Both the position numbers and the translations under genes were made by a program. Source: Paenibacillus aceris (lineage in GTDB: Bacteria; Bacillota; Bacilli; Paenibacillales; NBRC-103111). Taken from it: DNA of 64,000 nucleotides. The notes under the pieces are model-generated. The model ran no database searches. It was not told the origin of the DNA and saw only the letters and a list, made by a program, of their open reading frames with translations. Of this stretch, positions 18,655 to 28,073 are shown in pieces (within the stretch, counting starts at the first letter, position 1; the number at the start of each line of letters is the position of its first letter). The stretch spans positions 434,001 through 498,000 of the forward strand of contig NZ_JAGGKV010000004.1 in assembly GCF_017874035.1 (NCBI RefSeq), in the 5' to 3' direction.

Positions 18655-19055
18655 ATGCTATTATGGAAATGGTATCCGTCGTGCCAATCCTTGGCAACCT
18701 ATTCTAGCAAAAAACATACGAGATTACAAAGAAAATGCGAGATTTCACCTTCTTAGTACACCCTGAAGTCTTAAAGACAAATCCAATTTAATAGCAACAA
18801 CAGAGCAAGTATCATTCTCCCATTTTAATTATATTTTCCTCATTGGAACGTAGATCGCCCCCGTAATGCTTTGAGGGTCTTCGTCAGTTGAATATTCTTG
18901 AAGAACCTAGGATGGAAGCTTAGGCAGGCTTGATTCGATTAATGTGCTCATTCAAGACTCATCTTATATGTTCGTAAATACAGTCATATACAATAGTCAT
19001 TATCGTCGAATCTGATTGTCGGTAATTCAAGCACATACCGTGCGATTTTATCATA
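18655..19055. other. Gene-free stretch between the ger operon and the galactoside operon
   Basis: AT-rich, with no open frame of protein-like composition. Apart from a short GCCAATCCTTGGC inverted repeat near 18690 nothing stands out. The promoter of the response regulator probably lies just downstream of the 18611-18654 hairpin. Confidence 0.4.
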
Positions 19056-20180
19056 TTATCCCGCCTTATAAGTTCCCGAATGCTCTAGGAACAAATGGAT
19101 ATTCACCTTCAATGCAGGTTTGACTTCTGGTGAATGGTAAATTTCACGCCATTGGCGAAGATCATATTTATACATTTCCTTCCCCAAATTCAGCAAGTCG
19201 GCGTTGGAATTTTTACCCAGTTGAAAGGTTTCCATGATTTCATTGCGTATCGTTTTGTCCACAGCCGCCCTCAGCTCTTCTTTGGAGAACTGACCATTCC
19301 CCATTTCCATGCTGGCTTTTATTTTTAAGTCCAGAATATATTGAAGCTGTCCTTTCGCATAAGTCCACTTTACGCTCCGATGACTACTTCTCACCATACA
19401 CGTCGCTTGAAATTGCGGTCCATTTACCTGCAGCATGACCTCATCTGAAGGTTTGTTCATCCAACGAATTCCTTCGACATCGGAAAGCAGAAATTTCTTT
19501 TTATACTTTTTTTGATAAAAAGCATAGAGTCCATCGATATAGGCTACGGGCATCGGTTTTTCTTTTGTCTCCCACTTGTTATTTAACGATAGAGAGGGAA
19601 TAAACGCCGTTTCCCCGGGCTCTCTATAGGCCTTAAGGAATTGTCGCACAGAAACTGGCCGAGTTCGTGCTACTTTGGCGGCAGCGGGTCTAGGATTGTG
19701 GATGACGGTTAGCTCAGGTGAGAGCCCAAGTAGAGCATCTGAACCAAACAATGGCGTGATGGACTCCTCGGTCCCAAATAACCAGGCAGTATAACGAAGC
19801 TCCCGATAACGGTATAACGCTTCGAGGATGTCCTCTACATCTTGCTCAATCGCGCGGCTGGTTAAGACCAGAGCTGACACCTGTCCTAAATATAACTGCT
19901 GCTGGGATGTCATTTGATTTAAATTTTGAAAAGCGATAAACGGGTTACTACCGGATGCTGTACCTATCCATGTGCTCTCTCCAGCATTTTTTCCCGTCCC
20001 GCCGCGCTTGGCAACGTTACCGAAATTAATAAGTTGGGAAGATACGAGATATTGTCCGTCTTTATAATCAATGCCAATTGCAGCTACGAACACGGTATCT
20101 TGAAGCTCTCTTCGATCCCAACAACCGGTAAGGAACAGGCTGCAGCTTAGAATCAATACAACGATACGTCCGAAGTTCAA
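19056..20180 (-). CDS. Ger(x)C-family spore germination lipoprotein
   Basis: Full-length GerAC-type subunit, 374 residues. The signal peptide ends in FLTGC, giving Cys20 as lipid anchor, directly followed by WDRRELQD, the hallmark of the family. The C-terminal domain runs from about residue 215 (AYIDGLYAFYQKKYKKKFLL) to the end. It overlaps the GerAA-type gene by four bases. With the two upstream genes it makes a complete receptor in B-A-C order. Confidence 0.95.
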   Translation of the reverse strand: MNFGRIVVLILSCSLFLTGCWDRRELQDTVFVAAIGIDYKDGQYLVSSQLINFGNVAKRGGTGKNAGESTWIGTASGSNPFIAFQNLNQMTSQQQLYLGQVSALVLTSRAIEQDVEDILEALYRYRELRYTAWLFGTEESITPLFGSDALLGLSPELTVIHNPRPAAAKVARTRPVSVRQFLKAYREPGETAFIPSLSLNNKWETKEKPMPVAYIDGLYAFYQKKYKKKFLLSDVEGIRWMNKPSDEVMLQVNGPQFQATCMVRSSHRSVKWTYAKGQLQYILDLKIKASMEMGNGQFSKEELRAAVDKTIRNEIMETFQLGKNSNADLLNLGKEMYKYDLRQWREIYHSPEVKPALKVNIHLFLEHSGTYKAG

Positions 20181-21655
20181 GAAGCGTCATCTCCTTGACG
20201 GGTGGCATCTTTTGGTTGCAGAAAACCTGGTCTCTTTTTCATTTGAGATAGTGGTTTTCTCACTAAAGCAGGTATCAATTCCTTCCAAAGCGGTGGAGAC
20301 ATTGGAGTCAAGTAAGGGATGCCGAAGGATTCCAAGCCGGACATATAAAAGACAATGCAGATAACGGAAAGGATAAACCCAAATATGCCAAAAAAGCAGG
20401 ACATGAGAAGAACATAAAATCTAAAAATGGTCGCAGTCCCATTTAAATTTTGGTTGATCAGCATAAACGATGCAACGGTAGATATCGATACGACCACGAT
20501 CATGATTGGCGAGGTAAGACCGGCTTTTACAGACATGTCACCAATGATCAGCCCGCCGACAACGGCAACCGTCTGACCGACCGATTTGGGCAAACGAATG
20601 CCTGCTTCCCGGAACACTTCAAAAATACTAACTACTAGAAACGCTTCGAGTGTGGACGGCATAGGAAGACCAGTCCTGTTTATTTTTGCTGAAGCCAGCA
20701 GGGAGAAAGGGATCTGGTCGACATTGAAGGCGGATAATGCGACCCAGAAGCCCGGCAATAGTGTTCCTATAATAAATCCAAGTATTCTAAGTAGTCTTTC
20801 AAGGGTAACAAATTGAAATGGTAAATAGAGATCCTCCGGTGTTTTGAGAATCTCGGTAAACGTGACTGGAGCAATAATGGCGTTAGGGGAGCCATCAGCC
20901 AAAAAAACAAACCGACCGACCATTAAGCTTTCAGTCACATAATCCGGACGCCCGATATAATCGATTAAAGGAAATAAAGAAATCGAACTATCAGCAAGCA
21001 TGACCTCCAATTGGCTGCTATTATGCAGCACATCCACATCAATTTTACAAAGACGTTCTTTGGCTTCTCGGATCAAATCGGAATTTGCAATATCACTTAC
21101 ATACAATAATGCCACCTTGGTTTGACTTCTTCTGCCGACAGTGAAATATTCAACACACAATGTGGCTGATTTAATTCTGCGTCGAACCAAGGCGACGTTG
21201 GTTGTCAAGTCTTCCGTAAAACCGTCACGCGATCCTTTTACTGAGACCTCCGATGCGGATTCCTCAGGATTGCGTTTCGGAGCATCGGCGATTTCCAGAG
21301 AATAAAAGGTTTGTGATTTTTCTAAATATATAATTAAGGTTCCAGTAAAAACATCAGCTGTCAGCGTATCAACGTTGTCATTCCCATTCAACTTTTTCAA
21401 TCGTAAAGGACCGAAGCACTCGAGAGATTGTTCGTCCGGATGAAGCTCTATCATGCCCTCCAAATGAAGCAGGACATAATTATTGATTTGCTTGGAATCG
21501 GCTATGCCGATGCAGTAAATTAAAATCACGCTATGCGTTGAATGACGAAAATTCATTAGTACGTTATCGATTTGAACATCGTGGCTGTTTTTGAACAGCT
21601 CCCTGATGGAGTGCTCTTCTAAAGAACCGATGGAGATCTTGTCTGACTGCAGCAT
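20177..21655 (-). CDS. GerAA-type spore germination receptor subunit
   Basis: GerA-family protein, 492 residues. The soluble N-terminal part (about 1-275) contains MLADSSISLFPLIDYIGRPDYV and is followed by the membrane domain with APVTFTEILKTPEDLY and a cluster of hydrophobic helices (about 285-450, with GLPMPSTLEAFLVVSIFEVFREAG). It ends in a basic proline-rich tail. The four-base overlap with the GerC-type gene downstream and a 20-bp gap to the permease gene upstream show a tight operon transcribed in the forespore in related species. Confidence 0.95.
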   Translation of the reverse strand: MLQSDKISIGSLEEHSIRELFKNSHDVQIDNVLMNFRHSTHSVILIYCIGIADSKQINNYVLLHLEGMIELHPDEQSLECFGPLRLKKLNGNDNVDTLTADVFTGTLIIYLEKSQTFYSLEIADAPKRNPEESASEVSVKGSRDGFTEDLTTNVALVRRRIKSATLCVEYFTVGRRSQTKVALLYVSDIANSDLIREAKERLCKIDVDVLHNSSQLEVMLADSSISLFPLIDYIGRPDYVTESLMVGRFVFLADGSPNAIIAPVTFTEILKTPEDLYLPFQFVTLERLLRILGFIIGTLLPGFWVALSAFNVDQIPFSLLASAKINRTGLPMPSTLEAFLVVSIFEVFREAGIRLPKSVGQTVAVVGGLIIGDMSVKAGLTSPIMIVVVSISTVASFMLINQNLNGTATIFRFYVLLMSCFFGIFGFILSVICIVFYMSGLESFGIPYLTPMSPPLWKELIPALVRKPLSQMKKRPGFLQPKDATRQGDDAS

Positions 21656-21675
21656 AGTTGTACCACCTTTTTAGA

Positions 21676-22758
21676 CTACGTTGTTACGTTCTTTTGCCTC
21701 CATAGAGCGATAAGACCGAGCAGGATCACGACGATCAGCAAATGGAATAGTAATACCGCTGGAAAATACCAATGCCGTAAAAAAAACAAAAAATCATAAT
21801 CGCTGATATTTAATAGGTTAGCCAATATGAATCCTGCACCAATCAATGAAGCGGCTAATGCTCGAGTACGCCGCTTATACAAATTGGCAAGATCAAGGAT
21901 TAGACAGATGCCAAGCGAAATACGAACGGATGCGCCGGTAATCCACTGATAAATGGACAAATAATCCATATGTTCGACAAAATGTCCAATACGTAGAAGC
22001 CGCCATTCTTCAAAAGTAGGATATCGTTGTTTGGCACCCTCCAATGGACCAAACTCACTGATCGATCCTAGAGTCGGACCAAAAGCCAGGCAGGCTAACA
22101 GCAGAGCAAGTAAAACATAATAAAATAATGATTTTTTTGAAGCTTGCTGGTTTAGAAATATGATGATGACCAACTCCGACAATCCGCCTCCTACATAAAT
22201 CAGCCCTTTCAGAATAGGACTCCAACCGTTTTCAAGGACGGGAAAGATACTGGAGTAATCCTTATTCGGAATGTTCGCAAAGGAAATGTAGAAACCGAGC
22301 AAAGATACGGTCGGCAAAAAAATGCCGCATGCAATCATAATCATGCGTACACCAAAAACGCTGACAATCGCGGATAAACCACATAAGAATAGGGCGATAA
22401 CAAGCACGGGGGTATGTGGTAAATAGGAGACATGCGTCCACATGACCGTATCTTTAACCGCGACGAAGACGAAAAAAATAAAATATACGATCCATGAACT
22501 CCGAAAAAGAAGAGAAGGTATGAAGCCATAGTTGATCTTGATCCAGTCTTGAATGTTACTTCCACTCGTTTTTTTACAGATGTAGTAAACCGGAATCATG
22601 AATACGCAGATGGGGACAGTCAATATTACGATACTGATCCAAGCGTCCCTTTGTACCGTTTCCAATAATAAAGGGACTATTTGAACGTGATTCATTAGAC
22701 CGACAGACATCATTAAAGTCATCATGACGAGCGCAAAGGGCAAATTCTTTTGAATCAT
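21676..22758 (-). CDS. GerAB-type spore germination permease
   Basis: About 360 residues with roughly ten hydrophobic helices, APC fold, Spore_permease family. The conserved central region includes EWRLLRIGHFVEHMDYLSIYQW. It is first in the gerB-gerA-gerC operon, with AAAGGGGGATT before ATG. In characterised receptors the B subunit contributes germinant binding, so this gene would set specificity. It is only distantly similar to the GerAB-type protein at 660-1763, so the two loci encode different receptors. Confidence 0.93.
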   Translation of the reverse strand: MIQKNLPFALVMMTLMMSVGLMNHVQIVPLLLETVQRDAWISIVILTVPICVFMIPVYYICKKTSGSNIQDWIKINYGFIPSLLFRSSWIVYFIFFVFVAVKDTVMWTHVSYLPHTPVLVIALFLCGLSAIVSVFGVRMIMIACGIFLPTVSLLGFYISFANIPNKDYSSIFPVLENGWSPILKGLIYVGGGLSELVIIIFLNQQASKKSLFYYVLLALLLACLAFGPTLGSISEFGPLEGAKQRYPTFEEWRLLRIGHFVEHMDYLSIYQWITGASVRISLGICLILDLANLYKRRTRALAASLIGAGFILANLLNISDYDFLFFLRHWYFPAVLLFHLLIVVILLGLIALWRQKNVTT

Positions 22759-23193
22759 GTATGAATCCCCCTTTAAGATGAAATGAGCTTGATTTATATA
22801 TATGGTTCACCTATTTTGGGAAAAATATCCCATATCACAACTTTTCAATGGAATGAAGTTGTAGATGAAGATATATATGGGTATGCAGATGTGCAAAAAA
22901 GCTCTTCACTTAAACCACCTGCTGTAAATTGTGGTTACCGTGGAAAAGTATGGTTGCACCTTTGGATCTCCACATGTGCTCATGGCGGTCAACCCTCCCA
23001 TGTCTCACAGAGTCTACGCTCCCACATTCCTTCATTCAACCTGTCCATGAGGTGGAGGTCAGATATGCTGCGAGGGCAGGATCTCTTCGTCCGTATTTCG
23101 ATGGTGTCGTAAAAACTATATCCTCGTTTATCCCCTTGACGTCAATATCATCCCCTTAGGAATTTAAAAACCTCATCAAAATGGAAAGTACGC
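22759..23193. other. Gene-free stretch, part unlike its neighbours
   Basis: The ger promoter should lie in 22759-22850. Bases 22910-23110 are GC-richer than the flanks; frames on both strands are open for 60-110 codons, but without ribosome sites and with odd composition. It may be decayed mobile or coding DNA. I cannot assign it. Confidence 0.3.
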
Positions 23194-23256
23194 TTTACAT
23201 CGCTTGAGATGCACGATATACTCTCCTTATGGAAAGCCAGCTTTCCATAAGGAGAG
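23194..23256 (+). promoter_or_regulatory. Promoter with perfect 36-bp palindromic operator for the XRE gene
   Basis: TTTACA (23194-23199), 17-bp spacer, TATACT (23217-23222). From 23221 to 23256 the arms CTCTCCTTATGGAAAGC and GCTTTCCATAAGGAGAG are perfect inverted repeats around CA. The palindrome covers the end of the -10 box, the expected start point and the ribosome site. Confidence 0.75.
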
Positions 23257-23264
23257 TGAACGCA

Positions 23265-23471
23265 TTGAACAACCGTTTAGAAGAAATCCGCAAACAACGC
23301 GGAATTAAACAAGAAGAATTAGCAACGGCTCTTGAAGTGTCAAGGCAAACTATCGGTTCGCTGGAAAACGGACGTTATAACCCATCGATCCTTTTAGCGT
23401 TCAAGATTGCTCGTTTTTTCGGTATGAATATCGAAGAAATCTTTATTTATGAGGAGGATGAAAATGTATGA
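23265..23471 (+). CDS. Small XRE-family transcriptional regulator
   Basis: A 68-residue protein consisting almost only of a Cro/CI helix-turn-helix: LEEIRKQRGIKQEELATALE, then VSRQTIGSLENGRYNPSI, ending IEEIFIYEEDE. The start is TTG 23265, with AAGGAG nine to ten bases upstream; an upstream ATG at 23229 lies inside the palindrome before the ribosome site and is unlikely. It is translationally coupled (ATGA overlap) to the membrane protein that follows. This pairing of a small repressor with a four-helix membrane protein is common in Firmicutes. Autorepression through the palindrome is inferred. Confidence 0.9.
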   Translation: MNNRLEEIRKQRGIKQEELATALEVSRQTIGSLENGRYNPSILLAFKIARFFGMNIEEIFIYEEDENV

Positions 23472-23899
23472 AAAAAACTATTTCGTCTTTTTTTCTTACC
23501 CTTGTAGGCGTAGGACTACTGGCAGGTGGTCTGTACTTCATCAAAACAATTGAAGATCCACAAGGTATGCTGCGAGCGTTGCCTTATATCTGTGTTGGGC
23601 TTGGCTGTGGTATTTTCGGTCACGGTATGGGAGAATTAATCGGCCGACGCCTTATGAAGAATAATCCTGCCGCAGCAAAGCAGATAGAGATTGAAAAGAA
23701 AGATGAGCGTAATTTGGCAATCGCTAATCGGGCAAAAGCGAAAGCATATGACATGATTGTTTTTTTGTTTGGAGCCTTAATATTAGCGTTTGCCTTGATG
23801 GGTATAGATAAAATAACGGTATTGATATTGGTTTTTGCCTATCTGTTTATCCATGGATATGGCGCTTATTACCGTGTCAAGTACTATAAAGAGATGTAA
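23468..23899 (+). CDS. Four-helix membrane protein partnered with XRE regulator
   Basis: 143 residues with predicted helices at about 7-25, 37-56, 94-112 and 117-135. A charged cytoplasmic stretch, IEIEKKDERNLAIANRAKAKAYDM, lies between the second and third. It starts four bases inside the end of the regulator gene. I know similar proteins next to small XRE regulators but no established activity, so no function is given. Confidence 0.8.
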   Translation: MKKTISSFFLTLVGVGLLAGGLYFIKTIEDPQGMLRALPYICVGLGCGIFGHGMGELIGRRLMKNNPAAAKQIEIEKKDERNLAIANRAKAKAYDMIVFLFGALILAFALMGIDKITVLILVFAYLFIHGYGAYYRVKYYKEM

Positions 23900-23919
23900 T
23901 AAAATTCAAGTACTTCTTT

Positions 23920-23948
23920 AGGAGTAATCGAAAGGTTGCTCCTTTTTC
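23920..23948 (+). terminator. Terminator of the XRE/membrane-protein operon
   Basis: AGGAGTAA (23920-23927) with TTGCTCCT (23936-23943), one mismatch, then TTTTTC. Confidence 0.6.
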
Positions 23949-24040
23949 ATGTAATGCGCTCAAATCGAAATGCCGTATGTGAATAACCTAAAACACAAAG
24001 TCAATATAGTTCCAGATAACTGCCCGTTACTTCAAGGTAC

Positions 24041-24074
24041 AAAAAAGTGACCCACAGCAACGGGCTGTGGGTCA
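24041..24074 (-). terminator. Terminator behind the metallophosphoesterase gene
   Basis: TGACCCACAGC (24048-24058) pairs perfectly with GCTGTGGGTCA (24064-24074); the minus strand then reads TTTTTT. It is about 180 bp beyond the stop codon at 24254. Confidence 0.6.
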
Positions 24075-24253
24075 TAATTATTTATATTTTAAAGGGGGTC
24101 AGTTTTATTATAGGCTTGATTCATTAAAGCTATATGAAAATAAGATTTCATTCTTGTTACATTTATTCAGCTAACATTCTCCCGTTTAGCTTAATAATGA
24201 CCATTCGAAAACGTATTTCTGTCTCTCTTATTGAAACTACCCCTCTTCTTCCG

Positions 24254-26971
24254 TTATTCCATAATCTTCAATGCAATGAATGCCAGATCTATAATATCGA
24301 TCTTACCATCATTGTTTGAATCTGCTTGTTTAACGCTCTCCCAATCAGGACTTGCGGACGTTTTGCCGTAATTAGCAGCTACGATGCCCAGATCGCCTAC
24401 CGATACTTTCGCATCATGGTTCATGTCACCTGGAATGCCGACAGGGACTGGTGTTACTTGGATGCTTAAAGAAGAATTTAACGCTTTGGACTCATCTCCA
24501 TGCTCGTCTCCAAGTGTTGTATCCGTTACTGCGATTAATGTCGTTGTCACTTTGGAAAGTTGCTTCGACTTAAATGTCATTTTCACTAGCTGCGCATCTC
24601 CAGTGATAGCATGACCAGCACCTTGGCTCGCAACAATCAAGCGAAGTTTACCTGGAACATCTTTCACCGTCTTCACAATGCTCAAGCCCGACAGCAGCGA
24701 ATTGGCGGAAACGAATTCCATAACATTAGGATCATAAGTAATCTTGATGTCTTCAGCGTACACCTGCTTTTTAACACTGTTCAAAGCATAAGTAATCTCG
24801 ATTGACTGTCCACTTTGAATGCTGCTGCTTCCCATTAATGTTGTCGACGGATCTTGTGGAATGATGGACGCTTCAAACGCCTGCACTGCCAAGGCTAGCG
24901 CCGACGCTGCTTGATCTACGTCCGCTTGCACAGCTGCGGAATCATCTACTACCGCCTGGGCAACTTCAATTGCGCTCATCAGCAAAGCTTTCGAGCCAGC
25001 CGTATACTCGCCCACATTCGCGCCTTCTACAGCCGTGTTGTATTTCACTTGAGCGCCGGCAATCGCATCCGTTAAGCCTGCTTTATCGACTTTCACAACT
25101 TCAAATGGCACACGCATAAGCTCCGTGTTCATCGTTTCACCCAGGTAAATCATATCGTAGCTGCCTGGTGCCAGACTTGTCGTAAACGTCAACTCACCAT
25201 CCGGTTGATGTACCGCGCTTGTTTTAATACTTGCGATTGGCGTTTTCGGACTTGTCTCACTTGGGATCGTTCCTCTAGGGAAAATACCGAAGGCATCTGC
25301 CCTCAATGATCCTGTATACGTAACTTGAATCGCTTCTTGAGGGCGATAATTCGTTTTATTCAATTGCATCGTCGGATTGCCTAAATCCAAATCAGGGTCC
25401 TGCGCAGGGTCCACAACTGGAATCTGTGCAGGAAGCGAAACCACGTACTGTGCGTTCGGAACCCAGGAACCCGCAATGAAATCTCTGCCTTTGACAAGCA
25501 CTTTATCATCATAGGCCTCTACATAGAAGCCCTGAGAACCGTTTTTGCTAGTATCATTATCTGTCCATAAATACCCGGCCGAAGCCGCATTGAACATCGT
25601 TGCATACTTGGCGTTATACATCGTATCTTTCGAACCCAGCTCCCAGTGGGTATGACCGCTGAACAGAATCGATTGAGGGTGCTTCGCTAAAATCATTTTT
25701 AGCTCTCTATCTTGTCTCACGCCGTACCAGTAAAAGTTTTTATTGAAGCCAACGTTGGCACCGGCAACCGTATTCTTTAATGGCTGATGATGAAAAATAA
25801 ATACTGGCTTTCCGGGCGATTCATTCTCCGATAACGTCTCATCCAACCAGTTTAGCTGCGTTTCGGATAAGTAAGAGGCATCCTTCAACCCTTTTTCCGT
25901 ACCTAAGAAAATAAAATGATACCCTTTCAGCCAAAAATCATAATATTGCTTATCCATGCCTGTATTTGCCGTATACACGGTCATACGTTGTTTAAAATCT
26001 GCCCATCTGACATCATGATTGCCAAACGTAAAATGCATCGGTGGCAGGCTTGCTTTATACTTATTCCAAATGCTTGAGAAAGTCGCATATTCCGCTTGGG
26101 AGCCGCTGTCGGTAATATCGCCGATGTGCATGATCCCATCTGTTTCAGCACCGTTTGTGCTGATATCTTTTAACGCTGCATCGAAGCCTTTGGAATATTG
26201 CCCCGTGGCTGAAGCTTGAACGTGAGTATCCGTGATGACCTCAAACTTCACATTCGGTGTAGGCAGTACAATACCCGGAATCTCCATGCTTACACTCGAA
26301 ATAGATTCGCCTACACTTGAATTTGAGTAGGCCATGAGCTTTGTGGCACCTCTCGGAACAACCGTGTTAGCAGGAAACGTATAGGTAGCAAATGTATCCC
26401 CGGATACCGTTCGCGGTAGTGAAGCAATCGCTCCTTGTCCGGATAATTTGCCGGAATCGCCGCCCCAATACAAGTTGTACCCCGTCACATTGGTTTGATC
26501 GGATGGGCTTTTGACCAAGACATCTCCTGCTACTTCGCCGGCATCCACTTCCGAATTTATGAAAGTAATTCCCGTAGGCGCATTTAACTGAATAATGTTA
26601 AATTCCGATCGTCCCAGAATCGTATATCCGTCGTTTTGCATATAAATCGCTTCGTAATGACCTGGTTGCGTTCGCGTTAATGACATCGCACCGTCAGGCT
26701 GTGTCCCGCTGCTCGTATATTTCCAATTGAGTGCTGGATTGCTCGCCTTAGGTACGGCCCCATAATTGTAGAGTCCGATCCAATCCTTCAGGGACGAACC
26801 TGTATAAGTTAAGGTGATCGGTTCTCCAGAAATATACGTGGATTTATCCACCACAATCGAGGCTATTGCCGCATGCGCAGGCTCAATCGAACCTGGAACG
26901 GATTGAATTACGGTTAAAATCGCGAGAGTTAAACCAAGCACTTTGGACATGGAATTACGAAAAGACCACAT
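24254..26971 (-). CDS. Secreted metallophosphoesterase with cohesin and dockerin domains
   Basis: A 905-residue exported protein. The signal peptide is cleaved near AHA (33-35). Then come an Ig-like domain (about 38-130), a calcineurin-type phosphoesterase (about 240-480), a second copy of the Ig-like domain (about 534-627; compare VDKSTYISGEPITLTYTG with LNKTNYRPQEAIQVTYTG), a FIVAR-type helical module (about 633-705), a cohesin-like domain (about 715-840) and a C-terminal dockerin repeat pair (GDMNHDAKVSVGDLG and ADSNNDGKIDIIDLA). Metal ligands visible are Asp248, His250, Asp285, Asn318, His319, His394 or His395, His440 and His442. The gene is monocistronic. The substrate is unknown. Cohesin and dockerin in one chain could allow self-assembly or display. 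Confidence 0.9.
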   Translation of the reverse strand: MWSFRNSMSKVLGLTLAILTVIQSVPGSIEPAHAAIASIVVDKSTYISGEPITLTYTGSSLKDWIGLYNYGAVPKASNPALNWKYTSSGTQPDGAMSLTRTQPGHYEAIYMQNDGYTILGRSEFNIIQLNAPTGITFINSEVDAGEVAGDVLVKSPSDQTNVTGYNLYWGGDSGKLSGQGAIASLPRTVSGDTFATYTFPANTVVPRGATKLMAYSNSSVGESISSVSMEIPGIVLPTPNVKFEVITDTHVQASATGQYSKGFDAALKDISTNGAETDGIMHIGDITDSGSQAEYATFSSIWNKYKASLPPMHFTFGNHDVRWADFKQRMTVYTANTGMDKQYYDFWLKGYHFIFLGTEKGLKDASYLSETQLNWLDETLSENESPGKPVFIFHHQPLKNTVAGANVGFNKNFYWYGVRQDRELKMILAKHPQSILFSGHTHWELGSKDTMYNAKYATMFNAASAGYLWTDNDTSKNGSQGFYVEAYDDKVLVKGRDFIAGSWVPNAQYVVSLPAQIPVVDPAQDPDLDLGNPTMQLNKTNYRPQEAIQVTYTGSLRADAFGIFPRGTIPSETSPKTPIASIKTSAVHQPDGELTFTTSLAPGSYDMIYLGETMNTELMRVPFEVVKVDKAGLTDAIAGAQVKYNTAVEGANVGEYTAGSKALLMSAIEVAQAVVDDSAAVQADVDQAASALALAVQAFEASIIPQDPSTTLMGSSSIQSGQSIEITYALNSVKKQVYAEDIKITYDPNVMEFVSANSLLSGLSIVKTVKDVPGKLRLIVASQGAGHAITGDAQLVKMTFKSKQLSKVTTTLIAVTDTTLGDEHGDESKALNSSLSIQVTPVPVGIPGDMNHDAKVSVGDLGIVAANYGKTSASPDWESVKQADSNNDGKIDIIDLAFIALKIME

Positions 26972-27281
26972 GTACAGCCCTCATTTCTATCGAATTTAAT
27001 TGCATGGCCTCCACTAGCTAGCCAATGAAGTTAGTGAGCCTTACTGCTTATTTTTAGACCTATGACACCAATGACAATAAGCACCATTCAAATCGGGTAA
27101 GCTACCCCTACTTCAATATAAGGTTAGCGCGAAGTTCAAGAAGGTAAAACTACAGCCATACAAAACAAACATCAAAAAGATGGTAAGATCATTGTAAATC
27201 CCACAGATAGCTTCATTTGATGTTGTGCCGGTTAACTCAAAGAGGATCGCAAGTGCCAGCAGTAACCATCCCTATCCGCTT
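26972..27281. other. Gene-free upstream region of the metallophosphoesterase gene
   Basis: No intact gene. It should hold the promoter of the 26971 gene (GAGGG stands eight bases before its ATG). A minus-strand frame of 34 codons near 27120-27230 has hydrophobic, membrane-like composition but no start. Confidence 0.3.
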
Positions 27282-28073
27282 TCAATTTTCATTATAGGAT
27301 GCATCCAGCCGCAGCTCGTGATAAGAGGAGATGACGGCAACTGCATCTGCCAGCATACCCGCGCCTAAGGAAGCTTCTTCATTCATGAGCCCAATGGATA
27401 CCGCCCACACCGGCGGAATTTCCCATCTGCATATCGCTATTCGTATCACCAATTAGAGCCACCTGGTCTGGCTGCAACGCTAGCTCAAAGCAAGCTTTAT
27501 GTACCATTTCCGGAAATGGCTTTCCTTGCGCCACTCGGTCATGACCGATGATCACCTTAAAATATCTGCGAATCCCCATCCATGCCAAATGCTTCAATGC
27601 TTCTGATGTTTCGTCCGCCGTTACAATGACGAGCAGCACATTATGTTGATCGCATTTTTTAATAAATTCGATTACGCCTGGCAGCGGGTGGGCTGCGCAC
27701 AGCCGCTCCATTTCCTCATTCGCCAGCTGTTGACTTTCTCTCGCCAATCGGATCGCTTCGCTCCAAGGAAGTCCGAGCCGATAGCCTTGCCACGCGATAA
27801 TCGAGAGCAGATCCCCGGTCAATCCCATTGCCAAGGGACCATTGCGGCTATACGCAACGATTTCCCCCGTTTCATCATGGGTGTTCCCCCAAAGTTCAGC
27901 ATAGGAAGCCATCTCCCCTTTTATGCCCTTGCCTGTTAACGTTTCCTTGTAATGACGGTAAAAGTATTCACTCCAGCTACCCCATAAACCAATAAAATTC
28001 AGCAGTGTGCCATCTTTATCGAAAAGTATGCCTTGTACAGTAAAAGGGTTGTTTTAATTTGCTCCTTTTCCAT
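27282..28073 (-). pseudogene. HAD-superfamily phosphatase broken by two frameshifts
   Basis: Reading across frames gives a complete HAD hydrolase of about 260 residues: motif I in GILFDKDGTLLNF, a helical cap, motif II in VIVTADETSEAL, motif III Lys in AQGKPFPEMVH, motif IV in IGDTNSDM, and the C-terminus AGMLADAVAVISSYHEL. The first intact ATG (27912) lies downstream of motif I. Upstream, the frame is lost at the T run complementary to 28042-28045 (one T short). Near 27400 a second shift moves the last 40 residues into another frame, giving a premature stop at 27379. The remaining 177-codon frame lacks the catalytic Asp, so it should be inactive. Confidence 0.75.

Noticed and set aside
22783-23159. 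Open frames of 76-109 codons upstream of the XRE gene
   Set aside because: No ribosome sites, unusual composition rich in Ser, Cys and His, overlapping in two frames, no family recognised.
24134-24319. 61-codon plus-strand frame
   Set aside because: Overlaps the 3' end of the metallophosphoesterase gene in antisense and lacks a ribosome site.
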